In this document: positions 27,387 to 35,141 of the stretch, piece by piece
Numbering within the stretch: position 1 is the stretch's first letter
How the letters are laid out: the number at the start of each line of letters is the position of its first letter
Assembly: GCA_024403415.1 (NCBI GenBank)
Contig: JAKSRY010000003.1
Location: forward strand, 1-64,000
Length of the DNA: 64,000 nucleotides
From: Lachnospiraceae bacterium
GTDB lineage: Bacteria > Bacillota > Clostridia > Lachnospirales > Lachnospiraceae
Direction: 5' to 3'
Made by a program: the position numbers and the translations under genes
The notes under the pieces: model-generated
The model's input: only the letters and a program-made list of their open reading frames with translations
What the model was told of the DNA's origin: nothing
The model's database searches: none

Positions 27387-27600
27387 TGCGGAAGATGTTG
27401 AGGCGGATATAGAAAAAGGTCCGGTGGACCTTTTTCCCGCCGATGCGACCGACGAGCCATTTATGGCGAGGAGACCTTGAACCTGAGGCTATCGTGCGGA
27501 AGATGTCGCGGTGGTCCAGCGGACCACTCTGCGAAGCAGAAGCGACGACCGAGCCGGAGGCGAGACCTTGAACCTGGGTTCAAGTCACGCATCCGGATTG
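27387..27600. repeat. Two tandem ~107-bp structured repeats carrying tRNA-Leu 3'-end sequence
   Basis: Units at 27387-27494 and 27495-27600 both start with TGCGGAAGATG, the exact complement of the 3' acceptor end of the neighbouring tRNA-Leu (27655-27665), and both contain GAGACCTTGAACCTG near their end, resembling the tRNA T-arm strand GACTTGAACCC. Between these lies a different GC-rich hairpin block in each: AAAAAGGTCC/GGACCTTTTT and GCCAT/ATGGC in unit 1; GTGGTCC/GGACCAC and TCTGC/GCAGA in unit 2. No protein frame is supported. Confidence 0.65.
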
Positions 27601-27603
27601 GTA

Positions 27604-27649
27604 TGAAATGAAAAAAGCTTCAGGTTTTAACCTGAAGCTTCTCATTTCA
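27604..27649 (-). terminator. Terminator of the tRNA-Leu gene
   Basis: AAGCTTCAGGTT (27615-27626) pairs perfectly with AACCTGAAGCTT (27629-27640), extended by GAAATGA/TCATTTC. On the minus strand the stem is followed by TTTTTTCATTTC. It lies just after the tRNA 3' end. Confidence 0.85.
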
Positions 27650-27654
27650 TCTAA

Positions 27655-27739
27655 TGCGGAAGATGGGACTTGAACCCACACGCAAGCAATATGCACAAGA
27701 TCCTTAGTCTTGCTCGTCTGCCAGTTCCGACACTTCCGC
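27655..27739 (-). tRNA. tRNA-Leu (anticodon AAG)
   Basis: An 85-base class II tRNA with a long variable arm. The acceptor stem is GCGGAAG...CTTCCGC with discriminator A, and the anticodon stem CAAGA/TCTTG encloses the loop CTAAGGA, giving anticodon AAG (reads CUU). The T-arm shows GTGGGTTCAAGTCCCAT, and the variable arm is between TCTTG and the T stem (TGCATATTGCTTGCG region). CCA is not encoded. It is flanked by a good promoter and a terminator. Confidence 0.92.
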
Positions 27740-27772
27740 GTACCGCAATGTCTTTTTCAACACCGCTTGTCT

Positions 27773-27801
27773 ATACTATCATTGTTTAGTATATTCGTCA
27801 A
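27773..27801 (-). promoter_or_regulatory. Promoter of the tRNA-Leu gene
   Basis: Minus strand TTGACG (27801-27796), 17-base spacer, TAGTAT (27778-27773). Spacing is ideal and the tRNA begins ~34 bases past the -10. Confidence 0.7.
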
Positions 27802-27820
27802 GATAATTTTTCTAATTTTT

Positions 27821-28567
27821 CTAAATTTTTTTAGGTTGATATTTCATTATAGCTTTGATAACAATCCGGTCCTCATTTTTAATAGCAAAGCAATATTGTC
27901 CCTCATCCATTTGTTCTCTGACAACATCCAAAACATCTGCGTCTTTTGACTCTTTAACATACTGGATTTCAAAATCGGTGATTGTCTTTTCATCGTAGAA
28001 CGCTGCATCCATAGTGTTCATGATATATTTAACGTATTGAGCATTATTGGTATGTTTAGAATAATCCGTATCTGCAGCAAATACTCTTTGGCTGTATATC
28101 AGTTCTGCTCCATCAAATTCATTTTTAATTCGCGTAAATGATTCTGAAAAATCAGATGGTGACACTTCTGCATCTTTCGGGAATGATAAACTGTCAATCT
28201 TCCTTACCCTTCTCTCTGTAAGATCAATTGCACACATTTCTGTCTTTACCATTGCAAAAACACTTCCGTTTTCATCATACAGATCAGTTTCAAGTTCCAT
28301 ACGAATCGAAGATAAAGAACTTATATAAATAACCGCTTTGGCTTTGGCATTCCAGAACGGCAATGAATTAATTTTAACCTTGGCCCTGGTGTAAACCCAT
28401 GCCGCATTGTTCTGCTCTTTAAGCGTCCCATTGTCGCTGCCAATCGAACCGCAAAACTCCGTGACCATATCCTGCGTGAGATTCATCAATTCGAACAGTC
28501 CGAGTTTCCCCGTTCTATCAACCCTTGAATATGAAATTATAATATCTTTTGAATATGTATATTTCAT
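27821..28567 (-). CDS. Acyl-ACP thioesterase
   Basis: 248 residues forming two hotdog domains of the plant-FatA/FatB-like bacterial acyl-ACP thioesterases. The N-terminal half has SRVDRTGKLGLFELMNLTQD and NNAAWVYTRAKVKI. The C-terminal half carries the family catalytic-region phrase TDYSKHTNNAQYVKYIMN, where Asn/His/Asp-type residues cluster. It releases free fatty acids from acyl-ACP in the cytosol and so sets acyl chain length. It follows the HAD phosphatase gene by 46 bases and may share its transcript. GGAGAAAC precedes the ATG. Confidence 0.9.
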   Translation of the reverse strand: MKYTYSKDIIISYSRVDRTGKLGLFELMNLTQDMVTEFCGSIGSDNGTLKEQNNAAWVYTRAKVKINSLPFWNAKAKAVIYISSLSSIRMELETDLYDENGSVFAMVKTEMCAIDLTERRVRKIDSLSFPKDAEVSPSDFSESFTRIKNEFDGAELIYSQRVFAADTDYSKHTNNAQYVKYIMNTMDAAFYDEKTITDFEIQYVKESKDADVLDVVREQMDEGQYCFAIKNEDRIVIKAIMKYQPKKI

Positions 28568-28613
28568 AACCTTGTTTCTCCATTCACCGCATCACACAAA
28601 AACATATATACTA

Positions 28614-29258
28614 CTATAACCGCAATTCCAGCAAATCAAGCGGTTTACTGATTGTCGCATACGGTTCCTCAACCTTACCAAATCCATAATCTGCAAAAAT
28701 AATAGGAACTCCAGCCTCCTTACATGCATTGGCATCCATCTGCGTATCACCAACATAAATCGGATTCTTATATCCGTTTCTTTCACAGATAATACGAATG
28801 TTATCCGCCTTTAACTTGTCGGTATCTCCCGGACATAGATGATCCTCAATCAGGTAACCAAATCCGGTTTTTTCAAGAAAAAGCTCAATATAGCCTGCCT
28901 GACAGTTACTGACAATCGATAACGGATGACCCTTGTCCCTCAATCCTTTAAGAGTCTCCTCCCAGTCAGGATATAGAATTCCTGCTCGCTCACTTAAATA
29001 TTTATGCTCATATTCAAAGCAGGTCGGTGCGAATTCTTTTCGCTCTTCAGGTGTCTTATCCGGCATAAGATCCGCAATAATATCATCCATTGGAAGACCA
29101 AAAAGCCCTTTCAGTCTGTCTGCAGTTATATTAATATTCTCACCAAAGAACACTTCGATTGCCTTATTCCAGGCATCTTTTACTATAGGTGTTGAATCCC
29201 ATAAGGTTCCGTCTACATCAAAAATAATACCGTCAAATTTGTTCATTATCTGCTCCAT
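28614..29258 (-). CDS. HAD-superfamily hydrolase (phosphoglycolate-phosphatase-like)
   Basis: 214 residues. HAD motif I is FDVDGTLWDS (nucleophile Asp and the +2 Asp), with motif II Ser in SIVSNCQ and motif IV GDTQMDANACKEAG. The cap between them is the four-helix type (~residues 20-90), as in Gph and beta-phosphoglucomutase relatives. Substrate not determined. Two starts are possible, 29258 and 29246 (MNKFDGI), both with short SD-like sequences. It lies upstream of the thioesterase. Confidence 0.88.
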   Translation of the reverse strand: MEQIMNKFDGIIFDVDGTLWDSTPIVKDAWNKAIEVFFGENINITADRLKGLFGLPMDDIIADLMPDKTPEERKEFAPTCFEYEHKYLSERAGILYPDWEETLKGLRDKGHPLSIVSNCQAGYIELFLEKTGFGYLIEDHLCPGDTDKLKADNIRIICERNGYKNPIYVGDTQMDANACKEAGVPIIFADYGFGKVEEPYATISKPLDLLELRL

Positions 29259-29361
29259 TTTCGCCCTTTATCTTCAACAAATATCCATCATTTAAACCAA
29301 TAAGTATTTATCTATAATTGAATAGTTTCATCCTTTTCTCTCAAACATATATAACTGAATA

Positions 29362-30015
29362 TTAAAAAATGATTTGCGCGCACCTTTCATAATATTGCTC
29401 ATAAAAATCGCCATCTAAATCGTATTTTTCGATAAACAGCTTATTAAGCACCATCATATTGATGCTCTTAATCACAGCCTCCGAGGTATCCGACGTAAAT
29501 TTACTTATGAATCTCTTTTGTAAATCATGATAATGGTTTATATATTTTTCATATTCAGACAGTCGTTCGATACCAAGCCACTTCTTAACCTTGATCTTGG
29601 ACTTATCGGGATAAACACATTCATTTATCTGATAAAAATATGTAAAATCGCCATCCTCATATATTCTTCCCAATGGAAAAAGTCTGCAAAATCCCGGTCT
29701 GCTGTTGTGAATGGTACATCTGCCCGCCTCGGACAAAAATATACATGCACCTGAGTTTTCCTGCATTTTAATATTTGGAAGAATAAGTCCATCTACAACA
29801 TTGAGTTCAACAGAAGACACAAGCAGCTCTTCAAATGACTTCTCTGTAACCTTTTCAAGTGCAAAAACATCGTACGGATCAAGTACTATCGACTTTCCCA
29901 TATCTTTACAGCATTCGGAACATCCCGCACAGTCATTGCAGGATATCTTTACCAGATCATTGGCCTTATATCTTTTTCCATCTGAAATTTCATTAATATC
30001 TACTTCTCGAATCAT
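29362..30015 (-). CDS. YkgJ-type cysteine-cluster protein
   Basis: About 217 residues from the ATG at 30015, which overlaps the stop of the AEC transporter gene as ATGA; that translational coupling decides the start. The Cys cluster CNDCAGCSECCKD near residue 30, then ACIFLSEAGRCTIHNSRPGFCRLFPLG, is the CxxCxxCC...C...C pattern of the YkgJ/UPF0153 family, thought to bind zinc or an iron-sulfur cluster. The C-terminal half is helical and charged and lacks a known domain. Biochemical role unknown. Confidence 0.88.
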   Translation of the reverse strand: MIREVDINEISDGKRYKANDLVKISCNDCAGCSECCKDMGKSIVLDPYDVFALEKVTEKSFEELLVSSVELNVVDGLILPNIKMQENSGACIFLSEAGRCTIHNSRPGFCRLFPLGRIYEDGDFTYFYQINECVYPDKSKIKVKKWLGIERLSEYEKYINHYHDLQKRFISKFTSDTSEAVIKSINMMVLNKLFIEKYDLDGDFYEQYYERCAQIIF

Positions 30016-30935
30016 ATCAGTACCGTAACCACCAGAGGAATTGTAATAACACACAAAATAGTAGTCAAAAGAACAACATTAGCAGCAAGCTCCTGCTCAC
30101 ACTCATGCAGTTCCGCAAGCCCGTTTACAATCGCACCTGTCGGAGTTGTTGAAAGAACTATCAGTGTTCCTTTCAGCGTACCATCAAGAAAAGGCAGCCA
30201 GTTTACGCACAAAAATACAAAAACCGGATAAATAATCAGTTTCAGGAGACACGCTCCATATATTGTTGGTCTTCCAAACAAGGCTTTAAATTTAACAGTT
30301 GAAAGTCGCATTCCAAGAATAATCATACACATCGGTGTCACCATTTTTGCAAGCGCATCAACTGAATTTTCAACCATTGATGGAAACTTTATTCCAAAGA
30401 AGTATATGGGTAAGGATATAAATATAGCTATACTTGTCGGATTAAGAATTGCATGCTTAAGTGACATGTACTTTTTATCATTGGTGATAAGAAAAACACC
30501 TATTGTAAAGACAATGAGATTCATGGACATTACGTATATAGAGCTGTAGCAGGCAACAACCGGATTATCCGGAAATACTGTTACCGCTATCGGCATCCCA
30601 AGGTATCCGACATTTCCCAGCACCCCTCCGATAGTCAGTATTCTGTATTTTGCATCTTCATATTTTCTGTTAAAAATGATATATAAAACTCCAAAGAACA
30701 ATATCTGCAAAATGAGGGATATTATAAAAAACTTGCCAAGCTGTATAAAGCTCTCCTTTGAATATTCCAGATGCATGAAAGAATTAATGAGCATGGCAGG
30801 TCCGAGTACATACAATAACAGGCCTGAAAAACTCTTTGCATGAGCAGCAATTGATTTTTTAGACAGACATATAAAAAGACCTACAAGCATATATATCAGC
30901 ATGATTGCTACATTTGAAAAAACCGATTCAAACAT
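30012..30935 (-). CDS. AEC-family (auxin efflux carrier-like) transporter
   Basis: 307 residues, ten hydrophobic helices in two groups of five with a central hydrophilic loop, the architecture of bacterial AEC transporters, which move malate or other dicarboxylates and organic anions. Family phrases include GNVGYLGMPIA in the first half and STTPTGAIVNGLAE in the second. It is translationally coupled to the cysteine-cluster protein (ATGA overlap) and follows the lipoprotein gene by ~30 bases. Confidence 0.9.
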   Translation of the reverse strand: MFESVFSNVAIMLIYMLVGLFICLSKKSIAAHAKSFSGLLLYVLGPAMLINSFMHLEYSKESFIQLGKFFIISLILQILFFGVLYIIFNRKYEDAKYRILTIGGVLGNVGYLGMPIAVTVFPDNPVVACYSSIYVMSMNLIVFTIGVFLITNDKKYMSLKHAILNPTSIAIFISLPIYFFGIKFPSMVENSVDALAKMVTPMCMIILGMRLSTVKFKALFGRPTIYGACLLKLIIYPVFVFLCVNWLPFLDGTLKGTLIVLSTTPTGAIVNGLAELHECEQELAANVVLLTTILCVITIPLVVTVLI

Positions 30936-30965
30936 CTTAGTTCTCCAATAAATTCATCCCTAATT

Positions 30966-32078
30966 CTATTTTCCGGACTTAAAGTCCCTGGATACAACAA
31001 GCCTATCTTTTTTATAATACTCAAATCGCACTACCAGACTTCTCATGCCTGCCATATCTCTAATCATATCAACAATTGGCTCCATTACCGGTTGAACACT
31101 TTCCAGATAAATATCCATAGCCTCTTTAATTTCACTGTCACTCATATTGGCATACACTTCATTTTCAAGTTCATCCGCAGATTTTAATATCAGAATGTTA
31201 CCTTCCGTTGCAACCTCAATGTTACCGGACAGACCAAGACCTCTAATAAATTCTTTTCCGGCTTCAGAAGCGATATAGTCTTTAAGTTTTTGAGCATCTT
31301 CCGAATCATCCGCATCGGTATTCATTGAGCCAGAATCAGGTACCTCACCCTCATTCGATGTATAATTGCTTCCATCGTTCTTTCTGAAACTGAATACTAT
31401 CGATTCAAGCACATCTGCATATTTATCTTCAATGCCTCCATCTTCAGTTGCATAAATATAAATCATTCTGCCATCAATAATTGTTGCATATCTCAATTCA
31501 GGCTTCTGCAGCTTCGTGTAAAACTTGATAAAAGTCGTTGTATCTGTCTTTACGAGTTCATATTTATCTTCGTTAAATCCCAGTATCAGAACCTGCGCTA
31601 TCGCCTCCTGTTCAGGCTTTGAAAGTTCTCCGAAATTAATTCCGTCATATTCCGGGTTCTTTACCTCAATTCTGAATTCCACAGGAGTGTTGGAAAAGTT
31701 ATATCCTTCCGGAAGAATTATAACATCGTAAAACGTCAGCGAAAGATACCTCTCTATTTTGTCCCTTGAATATCCAAGCTTATCAACTTCTTCATCTGTC
31801 AGCTCAACATCTCTCGAAATCGCCATATAACCTTCCGGTACCAAAAAGCCGGCATCAGCCTCCTTCACAGGATATAAAGCTGTCGACACCTCCTCCGGCT
31901 CATTTTCAATCACCGGGGCACTTGTTGTTGACGTATCCGGAGTTTTCTCAATTTTTTCCTCCACAGGATTTTCGTTATTATTTTTTCTTGTGATGGTGAT
32001 CTCTTCCTTACCACAGGCAGCAATGGTAAAACATACTGCCAATGTTATTATTGATAAAAGTATCCTTTTCATCTTCAT
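30966..32078 (-). CDS. Lipoprotein with DUF4854-like C-terminal domain
   Basis: 370 residues. The lipoprotein signal has lipobox IAAC (~residue 22). A Pro/Thr/Glu linker (~30-65) is followed by a globular domain (~65-230) and a C-terminal domain (~260-370), reading SEAGKEFIRGLG ... EGNILILKSADE ... RFEYYKKDRLVVSRDF, which resembles the DUF4854 lipoprotein domain common in Lachnospiraceae. It should be anchored outside the membrane; function unknown. It starts 12 bases after dxs. Confidence 0.75.
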   Translation of the reverse strand: MKMKRILLSIITLAVCFTIAACGKEEITITRKNNNENPVEEKIEKTPDTSTTSAPVIENEPEEVSTALYPVKEADAGFLVPEGYMAISRDVELTDEEVDKLGYSRDKIERYLSLTFYDVIILPEGYNFSNTPVEFRIEVKNPEYDGINFGELSKPEQEAIAQVLILGFNEDKYELVKTDTTTFIKFYTKLQKPELRYATIIDGRMIYIYATEDGGIEDKYADVLESIVFSFRKNDGSNYTSNEGEVPDSGSMNTDADDSEDAQKLKDYIASEAGKEFIRGLGLSGNIEVATEGNILILKSADELENEVYANMSDSEIKEAMDIYLESVQPVMEPIVDMIRDMAGMRSLVVRFEYYKKDRLVVSRDFKSGK

Positions 32079-32089
32079 TTGTATACTCC

Positions 32090-33850
32090 TTAATCAATCA
32101 AAAATGTATTTCTTATAACATCTATAATATTATCAGCTGATATTCCATTTTCTGCCAACAATTCATCGGCATTAAAATCCGAATGAAAGTGCTTGCTGAT
32201 TCCATAATTAATTACTCTGACTTCGCTTGGTCCATAAAAAGATGCTACCCTCTGGCCATAACCTCCGTCAAGTTCTCCGTCCTCCAATGTTACAACCAAA
32301 GAATGATTTTCTCCAGTCTTATTTAATAAATCTTCATCCACGCCGGTTAAATATATGGGATTGATCAATGTTATCGCAATGTTTAGTTTTTTTTCAACCT
32401 CTGCAATTATTTCAAGTGCTTTGGGTATAAGTGTTCCCACTGCAATAATAGCAACATCCTTACCCTCTTTAACCACCTTTGATTTATTTAATATGGAATA
32501 ATCAGTCACTTCTTCCATTCCTGAATTAATAAATCTGTTTGGCACTCTGATTGCTATCGGATGTTCCTTCTGTTTAACCGCATAATCAAACATCCGTATA
32601 TATTCTTCTCTATATGCCGGTGATAAATATATGAGGTTCGGAACATGTGAAAACATCTGAATATCACATAATCCAAGATGTGTATTTGATTTCATTCCAT
32701 AAGCGCCTGGCATCAGCACGAGAATTGTCGCAGGATTGTTATTCAGGCACAGATCATGTGACAACTGGTCATAGGTTCTCTGCAAAAACGGGGCATATGC
32801 TCCAAATACAGCATTTCCGCCATATCTTGCAATTCCACTCGAAATTGCCATTGCATTTTCTTCCGCTATTCCAACGTCAATAAACCTTCCTATTTTTTCC
32901 CATTCGTCTCTCACCTGTCCGACAAATCCCAGGGCTCTTGGTGTTCCTGCAGTAAGAACTATTGATTTATCGTCTGTTTCAAGAAGATTGATAAGACTGT
33001 CATAAACTGTGGTATCATATTTAGGATATCCGTTTTTAGGCACACCATCCTCTATATTGAACGGAGCACCTGAATGCCACTCTTCCCTGTCTTCTTCGGC
33101 ATATTTCAAACCTTTTCCCTTTACTGTATGAATATGAATAACCAATGGATGGTCTATATCTTTTGCCTTTTCCAAAACATCCACAAGTCCGATAACATCA
33201 TTTCCATGTTCATAGTATAGATAATCAAGATTCAGCCCCTTAAACAAATTGTCTTCGCATAATCCATTTGTCTGCCTCAATGCTGTAAGTTTTTTATATA
33301 ATCCACCATGATTTTCTGCTACGCTCTGTTCATTATCATTAAGAATTATGATAAGGTTCTTTCCGTATTCACCGGCGTAATTAAGGCCTTCATAAGCTTC
33401 TCCACCGGACATTGCACCATCACCAATTATTGCAATGATGTTTTCTTTTCCACCAAATACGTCTCTTCCTTTTGCCAGTCCCAAAGCTAGTGATATGGAT
33501 GTCGAAGAATGACCGATGGTAAATAAATCATGTTCGCTTTCCTTAGGATTGGTAAAACCTGTTACGTTCTTAAATTTATCGGGATTACTATATGCATCTT
33601 TTCTTCCTGTCAGAATTTTATGGGGATAACACTGATGAGACACATCCCAGACTATTTTGTCTTTTGGGGATTCAAACACATAATGCAAAGCAACCGACAA
33701 TTCTACTACTCCAAGGTTTGACCCCACATGTCCGCCTGTATTACTCAGTTTATATATCAGGGCCTCTCTCACTTCTTTAGCCAGCTGAGGAAGTTCTTCC
33801 TTTTTTATTTTCTTTATATCGCTTATATCATTTATGTTTTCCAGGTACAT
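32090..33850 (-). CDS. dxs: 1-deoxy-D-xylulose-5-phosphate synthase
   Basis: 586 residues, the thiamine-diphosphate enzyme that condenses pyruvate and glyceraldehyde 3-phosphate in the first step of the MEP isoprenoid pathway. The opening TGGHVGSNLGVVELSVALH and WDVSHQCYPHKILTGR are Dxs hallmarks. The ThDP motif is GDGAMSGGEAYEGLN, and the catalytic Glu region is DVGIAEENAMAISSGIA. Most Dxs are ~620 residues, so this is slightly short but complete. It is preceded by GAGGAC and follows the small membrane protein gene by ~40 bases; no other MEP genes are nearby. Confidence 0.92.
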   Translation of the reverse strand: MYLENINDISDIKKIKKEELPQLAKEVREALIYKLSNTGGHVGSNLGVVELSVALHYVFESPKDKIVWDVSHQCYPHKILTGRKDAYSNPDKFKNVTGFTNPKESEHDLFTIGHSSTSISLALGLAKGRDVFGGKENIIAIIGDGAMSGGEAYEGLNYAGEYGKNLIIILNDNEQSVAENHGGLYKKLTALRQTNGLCEDNLFKGLNLDYLYYEHGNDVIGLVDVLEKAKDIDHPLVIHIHTVKGKGLKYAEEDREEWHSGAPFNIEDGVPKNGYPKYDTTVYDSLINLLETDDKSIVLTAGTPRALGFVGQVRDEWEKIGRFIDVGIAEENAMAISSGIARYGGNAVFGAYAPFLQRTYDQLSHDLCLNNNPATILVLMPGAYGMKSNTHLGLCDIQMFSHVPNLIYLSPAYREEYIRMFDYAVKQKEHPIAIRVPNRFINSGMEEVTDYSILNKSKVVKEGKDVAIIAVGTLIPKALEIIAEVEKKLNIAITLINPIYLTGVDEDLLNKTGENHSLVVTLEDGELDGGYGQRVASFYGPSEVRVINYGISKHFHSDFNADELLAENGISADNIIDVIRNTFLID

Positions 33851-33892
33851 TTTGAAGTCCTCATATATTGCTGTAAATAATCATAATATGTA

Positions 33893-34186
33893 TTAGTCAT
33901 TATATTTTCCGGTTATTGCTTTAATTTTTCTATCATAGAATATTATCATTATTCCTGAAAATATTGTTCCTGCAACCAGCAGAATTTCATCTATCAGAAA
34001 AAGCGGATCTTTAATTATGATATCCGCTACACATAAAAGACCAAATATCACGCATATAAGTCCGAACTTTAAGACCTTATCTGAAATCTTATATATTTCC
34101 ATAGCTTTTTCATCGGATATATTTGGAACCTCATATGCCTTCTTAGTTCTTTCTATTGCTTCACGCATATCAATCTGCTTCTTCAT
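33893..34186 (-). CDS. Small two-helix membrane protein, 97 aa
   Basis: No family recognised. The ~33-residue cytoplasmic N-terminus is charged, followed by two hydrophobic helices (~36-56 and 61-82) separated by a short polar turn (IIKDPLFLID), then a basic C-terminus. The gene lies directly upstream of dxs in the same orientation and may be the first gene of that transcript. There is no evidence for a role. Confidence 0.65.
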   Translation of the reverse strand: MKKQIDMREAIERTKKAYEVPNISDEKAMEIYKISDKVLKFGLICVIFGLLCVADIIIKDPLFLIDEILLVAGTIFSGIMIIFYDRKIKAITGKYND

Positions 34187-34322
34187 TTATTCCCCCACTG
34201 ATAAACCGTTTATGTCGAAATATATTTTCACATTATATCAAATTTTAATACTGCCTTGTACTACATTTCATACAGCACGATGTAATAAAAACAACACTTA
34301 GCTAATGGTATATAATAAAACA

Positions 34323-34352
34323 CCCGGTCGCATGTCCCCACATACAACCGGG
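34323..34352 (-). terminator. Terminator after the truncated Ala/Lys-rich gene
   Basis: CCCGGT (34323-34328) pairs with ACCGGG (34347-34352), followed on the minus strand by TGTTTTATTATA. Confidence 0.7.
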
Positions 34353-34384
34353 CATTTCTCTATAACCCCTTAAGAAAATATTCT

Positions 34385-34684
34385 TTATTTATTATCTTTG
34401 CTGTCTTTATAGGCTTTCTTGGCTTCCTTAACTCCTGCCTTAACACCTGCCGCACCTGCTTTAGCTACTTCCTTAGATACAGCTGCAACTTCTTTAGCTA
34501 CATCAACTACAACTCCGGCAACCTGTCCTGCAACTTCCTTAGCTGTCTTTAATGCTTCCTGTGCCTTTTCACTCTTAGCTCCCTTAACAGTTTCTTTTTC
34601 AGCCTTCTCCTCAGCAGCTTCTGCAATTGCTGCCTGTGTGGTAATCGCTACAAGAGGGGGGATTGCTAGTATAATAGTAACTAT
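34385..34684 (-). pseudogene. 5'-truncated Ala/Lys/Val-rich helical protein gene at the element junction
   Basis: The minus-strand frame encodes ~99 residues of an Ala/Val/Lys/Glu-rich helical protein (segments such as EEKAEKETVKGAKSEKAQEAL and KEVAAVSKEVAKAGAAGVKA) ending KDSKDNK and a TAA at 34387. The codon use and the terminator behind it show it was a real gene. Going upstream there is no ATG, GTG or TTG before the in-frame stop at 34685-34687, so the N-terminus is missing. The break coincides with the approach to the serine recombinase, so I infer that integration cut the gene; its 5' part should lie at the far end of the element. Confidence 0.7.
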
Positions 34685-34687
34685 TTA

Positions 34688-34958
34688 CTTAGCGACTCCA
34701 TCAAGTACATCCACTCTTTGCTGCTACTTCTACCCAGTCCATCGTGGCGTTCTCATTCGCTCACATATCTTTTATATACTTCATTGATAGTCTCTGCATG
34801 CATTATTACAAGATAACTCCGTATGCTAGGTGTCCTTTCATGTCCCTTGGTTTACTTTTTTGAAAAAATAAGTCCTTTTGTGAACAAATAATTATAGGGT
34901 TTCTGCGAAGTACCCCTGATTTGAAACATATATTATCAATTTATAGGGAGGAAAACAT
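34688..34958. other. Element end / recombinase leader region
   Basis: About 270 bases between the truncated gene and the small protein gene. No gene is supported. It should contain the attachment site and the recombinase promoter. A small inverted repeat GGGT...ACCC flanks TTCTGCGAAGT (34898-34916), and GGGAGG precedes the next ATG. Confidence 0.45.
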
Positions 34959-35141
34959 ATGTCTCGTACATCATTCAACACAGATTCTTTTGAGGATCAG
35001 TTAGCCATCATTCTTCTTGATGTACTCCACAAAAAGGATGTATTGGCCAACAAGACCTACCAAAGTGTAAAAAATATCATAAGTGAAAAGGAGGACACTA
35101 TTATTGACACCTACAATGCAACAAACACCTATCCTGTTTAG
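34959..35141 (+). CDS. Small protein overlapping the serine recombinase start, 60 aa
   Basis: ATG at 34959 with GGGAGG 8 bases upstream. The protein (MSRTSFNTDSFEDQLAIILL...) is acidic and helical and has no recognised domain. It overlaps the recombinase reading frame by 38 bases in another frame, an arrangement that implies co-translation. Small genes in this position of serine-recombinase elements are sometimes directionality factors or regulators; that role is only a suggestion here. Confidence 0.65.
   Translation: MSRTSFNTDSFEDQLAIILLDVLHKKDVLANKTYQSVKNIISEKEDTIIDTYNATNTYPV

Noticed and set aside
27387..27600. CRISPR-like repeat array
   Set aside because: Only two units, with long variable hairpin inserts and no regular spacers or cas genes.
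34419..34787. Ala/Thr/Ser-rich plus-strand frame of 122 residues
   Set aside because: It is the antisense of the truncated Ala/Lys-rich gene and has no ribosome site.
34896..34920. Terminator upstream of the recombinase
   Set aside because: The short GGGT/ACCC repeat is too weak and lacks a T-run.
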